DNA from: Effrenium voratum
Taxonomy: Eukaryota > Sar > Dinophyceae > Suessiales > Symbiodiniaceae
Length of the DNA stretch: 64,000 nucleotides
Reading direction: 5' to 3'
Assembly: GCA_963377175.1 (NCBI GenBank)
Contig: CAUJNA010003826.1
Span: 1 to 64,000, forward strand
A program made the position numbers and the translations under genes. The notes below the pieces were generated by a model. It did no database searches. It was not told the DNA's origin and was given only the letters and a program-made list of their open reading frames with translations. Shown in pieces: positions 41,430-50,660 of this stretch. Position 1 is the first letter of the stretch; every line of letters begins with the position of its first letter.

Positions 41430-42554
41430 GGCGTAAACGAAAAGGCACAAAGCAAGCGGTGCTCACTTCTGGCAAAATCCGGTGCCCACCAGGCTTGGGC
41501 CAACGCCGTGTTTAAGCATGATTCAACCGCTCATCTGATTGTGTTTTGTGAATTGAGGTCTTTTTCACATCTTTCCACGTGAGGCCAGTTATGGTCAGAG
41601 TCAGGTATACAGTCAAGGCTGTCTCATCCTCCACTTTGGAGATACCCTCAGGCTAAAATGTGTGTCTTTTTGATGATGGTAACATGGGTCAAGCATTGGG
41701 GGGTGCCCCTCTGAATGGCACCAGCGAATTCTGGCCTGCGCATGTACCTCCTCAAGCCGCCACACATTGGGTTCCAAAATTGACATGCCGATGGCTTGCT
41801 GCCACGGAATGAGAGGCTTTTCAAGGGGAAACCACATGAACACCATCCGTTGTTGGAGCCCCCCCTGCTTTGCGCAAAGCCCATCTACTATTTGCTGGCT
41901 CTTTTGAAACCAACGCTCACAGATCAAGGCTCCCACTATTATTACCACAGCTATGTTCAAACCTTCTCGCCTGGGTTCCCAGGAGATATTCCACAACCAT
42001 TGCAATAAGCCATCGAGGGAACCCAGACCATGCCCGCTGGCCTGTGCTCCAGAAAGCGCTTCCGGGCATTCTTCTGCATCTTGGACATCTTCCGCAGCTC
42101 CAACCTCAGCTAGAATTCAGCTTCCTGCCAAAGGCGCTTGAACTTTATTTTGAAGCACCCAAGAAGTAAACAAAAATCGCTGGGCACTGACTGTAGTTGA
42201 CAAACTGGAACCAGGTAAGGAACCTAAATTGACTCTAACTTGGCCCAACTCTTTGGCTGGTACCTCGAAATATGTTCCCAGATTCTTCTTTGGTCTACCC
42301 AGAAGCTAAAAACCATCTACGGGGGGTCGTTGGACTTTTCTTGAACAATTGCAATTTGCTGGTGGTGTCCATTTTTAAAGTGGAAGTGTCAAAAGGGGAA
42401 GTGGAGGAAACCCTGTTCCCGTCCTGTTACCCCACCATATATATATATATATACATGTATTCAGAAAAGGAAGAAAAGAAACATGGAAAACAACACATGT
42501 TGCAGACAGCCCGACCCAGGCCGCATGAAATACTCCGAGCGTCCAGCCCCTGAC
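41430..42554. other. 5' flank of the long gene and spacer
   Basis: Upstream of the ATG, an AG (GAAGTGAG, about 41465) could serve as a spliced-leader acceptor. Beyond that no gene is supported. A (TA)n run lies near 42437-42452. Confidence 0.4.
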
Positions 42555-42657
42555 CTCCGGGCCGTTGGGCTCCAGGTCCGCCACGCAGAAGTCCACGAAG
42601 CCGATGGGGTCCTCGGATGCGTCAAATCGGCGGTTCAGCGAGGCCCAACGGCTTCGG
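42555..42657 (-). CDS. candidate exon, unknown protein
   Basis: A 103-nt minus-strand segment with a CCGGAG|GTCAGG donor and a GCTCAAAG acceptor. The frame gives Leu-Asn-Arg-Arg-Phe-Asp then an aromatic/acidic core ending Pro-Asn-Gly-Pro-Glu. The DNA just upstream is also coding-like but in another frame (Gln-Leu-Pro-Asp-Val-Glu-Asn-Glu), which suggests an intron border or a frameshift there. No family recognised. Confidence 0.42.
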
Positions 42658-43657
42658 CTTTGAGCCGCTCGTTTTCCACGTCGGGCAGCTGCTTGCTGGC
42701 CGGAGAAGCTGCTTGTTGCTGGCCGGAGACAGGGAACCAAAGGCCTTGCGACTCCTTTTAGTTCTCTGTGTGTTCCCATGGCTCCTGCGGGCATCGGGCT
42801 GTGCAGCCAGCGGGCTCAAATAGGGGAGGTGCCGTCATTAAAAAATGCAAAGGATGCTGGGTGTTTCACTTCCTGGATGAGCTCCACTCCATTGATTTCA
42901 ATGTACCAACTTTTTGCTTGCGGTGAGCTCTGGCCTCGATGGGAAGCCATCCTGAACATAGGTCTCTTGCAGGGAAACGGGGCCAGAGTTAAAACAGAAA
43001 ATGCACCCCCAAAGAACATGCCAAGCTCATGGGATCCGAGGTCGCGCCCGCGTTGGTGACGGTCAAGCCGCTATTGGACTGGTGGTTCTGCTTGTAGAGT
43101 TGATGTGCCATTCTTGGGGAACGCGTCTGACAGTCAGGCTCAAATACAAGGCAGCTAACCGAAGGCTCCTCATGGCTCGCAAAAATAAAAGGTTCCGTCT
43201 AAAATACTTGCCCTTCAAACAAGGCTCAACCAAAAGGAGACGCAAGCAACATTAGGGGAGACCAGGAGGGGGTAAAACCGGTGCGAGGTCAAGGCGGCAC
43301 CTACTGTAAGACCTAGTATTGCCGACAAAGCGTGCTGCGAAGTTCTGCGAACCCACCAGGGGTAGTGTCAACGACCAGGCGGTTACAAATGTACAGAACA
43401 TACAAACACGAGCCCCAAGAGTGTGGGAAGGTTAAGGGGGGGGTTTTCGAAGGGGAGCGAGCTCCGCGAGCGTTCTACGAACTGCGGACTGACGTCTTTG
43501 CTTTACCCTCCTGCATGCAACCCGCTGAAACCAATGGCCCAACGGGACATGTTGCCACCCCACCCGAAAGGCAGAGAAAGAGTGTGCCCTCCCTGTGGCG
43601 CACTTACAAAGGACAAAGATCCGACCCGATCAAACAAGAAATGGTCCCCGTGACGTG
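42658..43657. other. unassigned stretch
   Basis: No supported gene apart from the ambiguous coding-like start at 42658-42720 described with the neighbouring exon. Confidence 0.45.
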
Positions 43658-43772
43658 TCTCGGTTGCTTTCTGCTCCCCTGCTAAAAGTGTAACATTTAG
43701 TGGTTTAATACGGAAAATCCATTAATTAGTTGGCAAAAAGTTAAAGTCCCAACATCCAAGCAAAATGCACCT
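43658..43772 (+). repeat. dispersed repeat family 2, copy a
   Basis: TCGGTTGCTTTCTGCTCCCC ... CTAAAAGTG ... AGTGGTTTA ... GGCAAAAAGTTAAAGTCC ... AACATCCAAGCAAAATGCACC is shared in order with 58221-58330 and in part with 62675-62720. The copies are highly similar, so the family is fairly young. Confidence 0.8.
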
Positions 43773-43920
43773 GTGGTGTGGCAAAGGCAGAGGGGATAGC
43801 CCACCTGCACAGCCTGAAAAAGGCCCCTTCCCGCCCAGTCGACGAGGCTCGTCTTCCGTGACGCGGTCCCAGTCCACAACACGCCTTGCGGCAACCAAAA
43901 GCACCAGGTCAACTTTAGAG

Positions 43921-44043
43921 TGACTGTCATAGGTGTCCTTTTAAGGGAAACAGATGGCCCTGGTAGATGATTAAACCACCAGGTAAACCAGGGCCATCTA
44001 TTTTTTCTAGCAAAACAACCAAAAAGGACACCTATGGTGACTG
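43921..44043. repeat. 123-bp inverted-repeat element (MITE/foldback-like)
   Basis: Outer arms TGACTGTCATAGGTGTCCTTTT (43921-43942) and AAAAAGGACACCTATGGTGACTG (44021-44043), plus inner arms CAGATGGCCCTGGT (43951-43964) and ACCAGGGCCATCTA (43987-44000), make a long hairpin with a 22-nt loop and an asymmetric A-rich bulge. No coding capacity. Confidence 0.75.
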
Positions 44044-46653
44044 TGTCAGCAAATGAGATACCAGGAAAGCAAGTAGCCACCTAAACTTCAAACAGGTAGA
44101 ACTAGCCTTCTTGCACAATTGTGTCTAGTATATCTATGTGGGTCAATGTGTCTGTCTGCCTTTGTGTTCTGGAAGGTCGCTTCCATGCAGCTAGTTGTTA
44201 AGCCCTGCCAGCGACAAACCCTCGCACCTGCCCTGCCACCAATTGACATGTGCCAGCTCAGCAGTTTGGGCATTCAGCTTCGACCCTTATTGCATTGCTC
44301 TGTGGCTTTTACAATATGTCCACAAGCTGAATAAGGGATCTTCAAGTAAAGGACCTTTATCATGGTGAGCTCGTGTTACCCCCTGGTGAGCTGGCTTTAA
44401 AATAGGCAAATTGCTGTTGGTTGATACGAGTGACTTCCTTGAACAGCCAGGCCTTTCTGTCTCCATAACTCAACACATGCACGCATCTTTCCGGCCCAGC
44501 TATATCCGCAACTTCCCTCATGGCCGGAGATGGTGATCAGCGAATACGCACCGTTCGTCTCTCAGGCAGGCTGCTTGGAGGAAACTGGCCATGTCATTCA
44601 AGAAGGAGGGGGGAAGTAAATAATACCAAATGCAATCTGCCAATGAGTGAGAATACCGGGCTTTTGCCTCACCCAAACCACATCAGCCCTCTATCCCTTT
44701 CAACTTGGCCTTTTGCAACGCAACACACGCCCATTGATCAACCAAATCATATGGATCCTGGGTTCCCTAGAATTATCCCCTATATCCTTTGCGGGTGAAC
44801 CAATGCTGCTGTGGCACAGGGTCACGATGGAGAAAGGAGACCAGATGTCGATGATCTCCTGAGCCAGGGGTTCCAGACAAAAAGGCCACTTTTGGCCTTC
44901 TGCTTTTAAAAGGATCCGCGAAAGCTCCAACATCCAGGTTGACAACAGCCCACAACGAACGTTGTGAAAACGGAAGGCACGCAGAGCAGCAATGGATCAG
45001 CTGGAAGGGGGTGGTTTCGAATGGGGTGACTTTGGGTGACTTTGGTCTCTCTTGGTGAGGTGTGGCCATAATGTGTGTTCCTTCAAATGTTAGTCGGTTT
45101 TCGATTTGTTGCCATTCAGGGATGACCTCATTCACTGACTGCCAAGCTACCGAGAAGTCCCAGGTGGGGTTCAGCGTGAAGTTCACGTGCTTGCTCTTGA
45201 CCTGGCAGGCTGAGACTGGTACCTTTAAACGTGCTTGGGGCTACACTACCCAACCAAGCTGCGAGTGATGGGAGGTTGATGTATCCCCGCCCAAGCAGCT
45301 TGAACATCTTAAGGTGGAAATGGCAAGTCAAGGGAGAAAAATCATGTGTTCGTGCACTTAATCGAAGCCTCTTCGAGGCCAGCATTCGGGAAAAGGAAGC
45401 GCAGCGCCACTGCACAGCTGAGATGAAGATGTGCGAGAGAATTCTTCCTATTGAAACGGCCCTGCGCTTCCCAATTTGGTGGCAGAAGTGACTTTGCAGG
45501 CAGTTCCGTCCTCTTGAGGCCTCAAAGAGTCATGGTATCTGTCAGGGTTTGGCCAAAGCACGGCAGGTGCTTAGCGTATCGACAAGCGTTGTTTTAATCC
45601 CAAAAAAACAAGCGGAGGGGGGGGGATGAATATGCGGCATTTTCGCTAGGGATCCCTTCCAATCAGGACACCCCAATGAATCAAGGGGTTTCAATACCTA
45701 TCCCTCTGCAGAACTGAGGTGCAGGGTCACATGCGCCTGCTTGATGTCATTGACCCAGACCTCCACGTACGGGTCAGAGGTCCCGCAATAGTCTAGTGCC
45801 AACCTGTGCTGCCACCCTTCCAGTGCTCCCAATCCAACTTGCACAGGTTGATTTACCGGGTCCAACTACCCTAAGTCGTGTGCTTCAAGGTCTTGGAAGA
45901 GCTCCAAGCAGAATGCCCATGGTTACCGTTGCGACAATATCAGCACTTGAAACTTGTGCTTTTGGAAATCCGGGCTTTTGTTGGGGGCAACCCATCTGCC
46001 TATTGTCTGCCTATTAGCTCTCGTGCCAAAACGAGTCCTTTGCCTGGAGATTGCCTTAGCCGAGCCACAGCCTTGAGGCTCGATGCACCTTGAGGTGCAA
46101 GCGAGCGTAGGGGCCCACTGTCTCCAGGTTGGTCTGGGCACCTGGCAGGTGAGGCAAATGGACCCGCGGTGCTCAAATCCGGGGGGGTTCCCCTCCAAAA
46201 GTGAGGATTCCCCCACTAAACCCAGGGACACGCCTATTACAAATAAACGGGGGTTGATTCACATTCGCCAGCTGCTGTGGTTCGTTGACTTCTACGAGCT
46301 GGTCGAAACGTGATCATGCACAGCGCGGTGACGCGAAGTGCCTCACCGCAAACATGGTAGAAGAGTTGTCAGTACTCCGAAGAATGGGGGCTGCTGAATA
46401 TATTTGCGCTTCAACAACGAATCAAGCGGACCCCAAAAACGGCACGTTGCACAACTGCAAGCCAATTCTGCTCATGAACCCTAAAACACGTCCCGCACCC
46501 AGCCCCTTGAACAAGAGTGATGTCTTTGCCCAGTTGGCAAACTCATGGAGACCTACGCCCCAAGGCCAAGCGATCCCCGCAAGGTGTGGGGCAACACCTC
46601 AGCCGTGTCTCCCCTGACACACGCGCGCGCGCGCGCCTGACAGCAGCTTTGAG
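44044..46653. other. unassigned stretch
   Basis: No gene called. Open frames of 60-140 codons on both strands lack consistent borders. A G-run lies at about 45617-45625 and a (CG)n microsatellite at 46621-46637. Confidence 0.45.
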
Positions 46654-46752
46654 AAGCTCTGGCCAAAGGGCTCGCGCTGCAGCTGGAAGCGGTTGCTGAG
46701 CTGCGAGAAGGAGCCTGGGCTGAAGGCAACGAGGCCCGCGACATGTGCTCAG
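46654..46752 (+). CDS. candidate exon on the plus strand
   Basis: 99 nt from CTTTGAG to TGCTCAG|GC. One frame gives an Ala/Leu/Glu-rich helix (Glu-Ala-Val-Ala-Glu-Leu type) that could be a coiled coil. A TGA lies in frame just upstream, consistent with an intron border there. It is the only plus-strand candidate in a minus-strand neighbourhood, and the opposite strand is also partly open, so confidence is low. Confidence 0.28.
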
Positions 46753-49019
46753 GCGTCCACATCCGGTGCATCGCACAACATCTCTTCGCCGGATGCCAGC
46801 CGCAGAACACATCAGATTGTGGGCAAAGCAACGCGCATAAAAGAGGCATTACTGTGCAGCAAATGGCCCGAGTCGACAGGCTCGGACCTCCATACAACTT
46901 GTGCAAGCAATCTACACACCCCAGCCGGAGACATACTGCGCGGCAAGCGTTCTAACGGTGATCGCGGGTTTGTCAAAGTTACCTCCACTCCATGCTGCTG
47001 GATCTCGTCCACATTTTGCCTGAAAGAAAGAAAAATCACACCCAGTGCTTACTATAGTGGAAGACCAAAGTCTCTTACCTCTAGGTTTGACAAAATGGTT
47101 TCCTCTGGTTACCTCCAAGTGAAGCAGTGTTGGCATGATTGTTTCATGATCATGGTTGCCAGACTTGCAACCAGCTCTGTGATATCAAGGCTCCCAAATC
47201 GCTAGGCGCGCTTCCGTGTGACCGCTACAGTAGTGCATCAGGGTCGTATGGCTCCCATAGGCAGCACAAGACATCGTGAGGCTCCCAGAACAGACCCACG
47301 TGTTGGACCCCCCCTTCATTTACACCAAGCCTCAACATGGGGGACGTTCGCCACTGCCACCTCCCCTGTTCCCTCTGGCAATCAAGTCAGCGATTGCATG
47401 TCTTTCGCATATCACTAACGCCCACTCATACCCACCACGCTTGGCTGAGCTCTTGTGGTGCACGGAACCTTCTATGTTTAGATTCTGCTTCATCCCGGGG
47501 GGTTATTGATTCTGGTGCCTTCAGGGTTTAGATGCCTTGGTGAGAATTATAGAGCGGGTTTGTAACCTCCCATGTTTAGATTCTGGTCTTCATATTTCGT
47601 CTAGCCCCAAAATGTGAGCTCGTCTTGGAGGAGAGGCCCACCACTTCCATCCACCCCCATGGCTGATACCGCCCAGTGCAAGTTGGCCAAGTGCAGGCGG
47701 GCTGCTATCTCTACTTGCGAATCCTGACCGTCTGAGTCTGGCCAACCAACAAACATCCCTTGCAGCTACACCCAAGCAACACACCAAAACAAGCACAGCC
47801 GAAGTACCAACCACCAACTACCAAAAAACCAAACCACGTTCAAAGGAAAAAAACACAGCAAACTCCAAGGCTCGGATGATGGGAGGGCCCAGGTACTCCG
47901 CCGCTGCACGGCCGAAGCGTTTGAGCACCTGAAAAGGGGGGGGGGTTCTAGCAGGTCTGTGGTACCCTGTTAGGCGGTTGCGGTAGAGGGGGCCGTTCTG
48001 GAGCCAAACCTAAGGGGGCAAACCCCCAAAAACAACTACTTGATGTAACATTGTCAAAACGAAGCTGGGCAAGAAAAACAAATGGATGAGCGGCGTCTGA
48101 GCGAACAAAATTGGCCGAAACATGTGTCAACCATCTGGAAGACTTTGCAAGGAGCCTCCAATGTGTTGCTTTTGTTCGGGCGGCCTTGGCCTTCCTGAAG
48201 GCTTTGGTGCATAGCTAGGGGGCAATGGGCCTCTCAGTTCCTAATGCGAATTTGGACACCTCAACCATAAGGCCCATGCCCTCCCTTTTTGTGCAGCACC
48301 CTGTGCGTGCAGCGCGAAACGACATATAATGCTTGAACTGCTGGCAACCACGTGATGCATCTTGACATCGTGGATGTCCAACCTCTCGAATTTGGACGCC
48401 TTTGGCTCGGAGAAAATGGGGACCCCTCTACCCTCCCACTCACAAGCATGGAAGTGCACTGGCCGCCTTGCCACAAGCAAAGACGTCTTTGGAAAGGGGC
48501 CTGTGCACCAAACCATGTTGGGAGTCACCACGTAAAAACCGGAAGCTCATGGTTGCTCGTAAAGGGGTATGAACCTGCTAGCTGTGGTTTGCCGGGTCCA
48601 TACGCCCCAAAATAACCAAAGGCAGCCAAGTGAGGGGGTCTCTCGAGGCAACCAGGACCTGAGTAAAACTCACGCCTGACGCGTCTGAGCCCCTGGCCCC
48701 TGTAACTTTGCTTTGCCTCGGCTTGCGTTTGGCCCGTGCAAGTCTCTGAGGGAATGGGAGGGGGCCGGCCAATTTGTCTGAACTCGTTTCAGCTGGTGTG
48801 CCACTTCAGATACTTTTCAAGACCTCACGACAAAAAATGGGGTCCAGAACCGGGAAACACAACAGCCCCACATACTGAGAATGCTTTGGAGGATTGGTAC
48901 TCCAGCGCAGCAACTAAGTGGTTCCGCGCATATGGCTGCAACTTTTCAACAGAATTGGATTGGGGGCCCTCCATATGACCAAAATGGCACCGGTGTGCCA
49001 GGCTAGTTTCTGCTCACCT
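46753..49019. other. unassigned stretch
   Basis: Nothing convincing. Scattered 60-170-codon frames on both strands. A G-run lies near 47936-47945. Confidence 0.45.
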
Positions 49020-49038
49020 CCAGGGCACGCGGCACCTG
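49020..49038 (-). repeat. diverged hairpin repeat, subfamily 2, copy 1
   Basis: CCAGGGCACGCGGCACCTG on the plus strand. The outer CAGG/CCTG stem and bulged A are kept; the inner part is GCA-CGC-GGC rather than GCC-CTC-GGC. Confidence 0.55.
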
Positions 49039-49135
49039 AGAGCCGGGGGGGGCGGGTCAGTAGGAGCGCAAATCTCCACCGAATCCGGTCACGGGATTTT
49101 GGGTGGAGCCTAGAAGAAATTTAAAAAGTTCTCTC

Positions 49136-49566
49136 TCAGTAGCCAAGGAAGAAGGACAAAGTCCTGGGTCAGCTCCTTGACCTTCACGCGGCAACCCTGG
49201 TAGCCCGGGTGCGTGAGCTCGCCCAGGTGTTAAAACTCTCCGGGGATGTGGTTGGGTGCTATGGCGCGCCCGTGTTTATGGAGCTGCAAGACCAACTCCA
49301 TCAGAATGGTTGGACGAGAGGTTGAGCATAGCATGGACATTTCCTTGGTTGTCACTGCCCACCGGCAGTTGGACTTGCGAGGATGAGTCACTTTGCTTCT
49401 TGGCAAGGAGTTTGCACAAAAGCAGGGTCGCCGCTGCGTCCTTGAATGCCCATGATGGTCCACCTTGAGGTGAAACCAGAAGACTGAATCCTTTCCCGGG
49501 CTTGCTTCCCCCGATGCCTCCCCTTCGGCAGAGGCTCCTGCATCGCTGCACCCCCACCACTCGCAC
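49136..49566 (-). pseudogene. RNase H domain fragment
   Basis: Matches the RNase H of the large element in order: Ser-Asp-Asn-Gln-Gly-Asn-Val, an Ile-Leu-Met-Glu-like helix (here Thr-Ile-Leu-Met-Glu-Leu-Val), a Pro-Asn-His-Ile block, and Glu-Leu-Thr-His-Pro near 49215. An extra T in GAGTTTTAAC (about 49231-49240) breaks the frame before Thr-Trp-Ala, and one Asp is lost. This is a dead copy. Confidence 0.7.
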
Positions 49567-49629
49567 TTCGGGAGGTAGGAGGAGTACTGTTCAAACGGTA
49601 TCGGTCCTCACCGCCGTGGCCCACCCTCC

Positions 49630-49647
49630 CAGGTCACGGGGCACCTG
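49630..49647 (-). repeat. diverged hairpin repeat, subfamily 2, copy 2
   Basis: CAGGTCACGGGGCACCTG on the plus strand. The CAGG/CCTG outer stem is intact; the inner stem is partly lost. Confidence 0.45.
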
Positions 49648-50198
49648 TGGTGCAGGGAGTTGCGCGGCCCCTGCTCCTGCGCAGTGGATGGTCTGGACTC
49701 AGTGTTGTTCTCATATCCATCTGTGCCTCCTCCAAAAAGGTGTGACGGATTTCTGCAGAAAAGTCCTCGGACGACAAGCAGTTTCGTCTGCTCCTTGGTG
49801 CGAGGAGCAGGAGTTCCCCCGCTCTGCTTCATCTCCTTTGAGTTCCCCCTTGAGTGGCCACACTCCCGGAGACCTCAAAGTCTACCTAAGGGAGCCCCTT
49901 CCTTCATTGTTAGCGTGTACTTCCAGTTCTCTATGCAACTGCAGAGACCATGTCCTAGTACAACGGCTCGCCCGCCATCACGTGGTGGGAGTTCGCCGGC
50001 TGAATGATCCTCCCGGATGTCGTAGAGATGTCGTCCGGAATTCGGCCAGGTGCCTCTCAGCACCTTGGCAATGGAGTGAGGGATCGCAGGAAATGAATCC
50101 GGGAACATTTGGAACTTGGCGTAGCCCTCCTTGACCAGGCGAACCGCCTCCGCCACCTGGGGGTCCCGAGAGGAACTCCCTTTGAGCCAGCCCGCCAT
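49648..50198 (-). pseudogene. gag/RT-linker fragment
   Basis: Contains the counterpart of the pre-RT linker of the large element (Trp-Lys-Tyr-Thr-Leu-Thr-Met-Lys-Glu-Gly against Trp-Glu-Phe-Pro-Leu-Thr-Leu-Lys-Glu-Gly). After a stop it continues in another frame with a Glu-Asp-Phe-Ser-Ala-Glu-Ile-Arg block matching Glu-Leu-Phe-Ala-Lys-Glu-Ile-Glu. The following RT motifs are missing. Confidence 0.6.
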
Positions 50199-50201
50199 CT
50201 C

Positions 50202-50573
50202 TTAGCGCCTCTTGCGTGATCCGGGGTCTGCCTGGGCCCCAGGCCCGATCGGATGTCCTCCTCCTGGAGCATGGTCTTGTCCTCGCTTATCACCGTCCGT
50301 GTGCGGTGGGCTTTTCCCTTCCACCGTCCGGGAGGTTCCTTCCGGCTTCGGAGTACTCGCCTCCATCGCACGTGCATCTGCCATCGGCGTGTCCGCTTGC
50401 ACCCCGGGGCACGAGGCACCCGTAGGCAGAGCGGACGTTGCCGGCTCAGACTTGAGCGAGAGCTTCGTGATGCAGTCCTGAAGCTTCGTATGCAATGCAC
50501 CCTCCTCCGTCACCAAAGGCGACTCCACAAGGTCGAAGGAATCGGTGCTTGCTTCCGAGTGGGACATGTTTGA
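50202..50573 (-). CDS. N-terminal ORF of the small retroelement
   Basis: A Ser/Glu/Asp-rich start with Ser-Phe-Asp-Leu-Val-Glu, then a Pro/Gly/Asp-rich tail ending Arg-Lys-Arg-Arg. The likely start is the Met at about 50568, because the frame upstream runs through the spliced-leader palindrome. The position after the leader relic suggests a gag-like first ORF. No zinc finger is visible. A subfamily-2 hairpin lies in frame at 50405-50422. Confidence 0.45.
   Translation of the reverse strand, partial: SNMSHSEASTDSFDLVESPLVTEEGALHTKLQDCITKLSLKSEPATSALPTGASCPGVQADTPMADARAMEASTPKPEGTSRTVEGKSPPHTDGDKRGQDHAPGGGHPIGPGAQADPGSRKRR
50405..50422 (-). repeat. diverged hairpin repeat, subfamily 2, copy 3
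   Basis: CGGGGCACGAGGCACCCG on the plus strand. The outer stem is CGGG/CCCG, a paired A-T to G-C replacement relative to CAGG/CCTG. Confidence 0.5.
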
Positions 50574-50625
50574 AGAACGAGTGGAGGGGATTGGAAATCT
50601 TCTCTCACCAAAGAGTAGGGGCAAG

Positions 50626-50659
50626 CTTGAGCCAAAATGGCAGGCCATTTTGGCTCATG
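50626..50659. other. spliced-leader relic in a palindrome
   Basis: 50626-50641 reads GCCATTTTGGCTCAAG on the minus strand (16 of the 3' nt of the dinoflagellate spliced leader). 50644-50657 carries GCCATTTTGGCTCA on the plus strand, giving an inverted pair around AG. It lies upstream of the small element's first ORF. Confidence 0.7.
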
Positions 50660-50660
50660 T

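Larger units (their letters stand above)
49020..50660 (-). mobile_element. decayed, internally deleted relative of the polymerase half
   Basis: Read on the minus strand: a spliced-leader relic (50626-50641), a short N-terminal frame (50202-50648), a segment matching the linker before the RT (Lys-Glu-Gly-Ala-Pro-Leu-Gly, 49875-50198), then directly an RNase H segment (Ser-Asp-Asn-Gln-Gly-Asn-Val, 49276-49566). The RT palm and the methyltransferase-like domain are absent, so a large internal deletion has occurred. Frames are broken several times. The A and B repeats of the large element were not found here, so it is a different subfamily. Confidence 0.72.
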
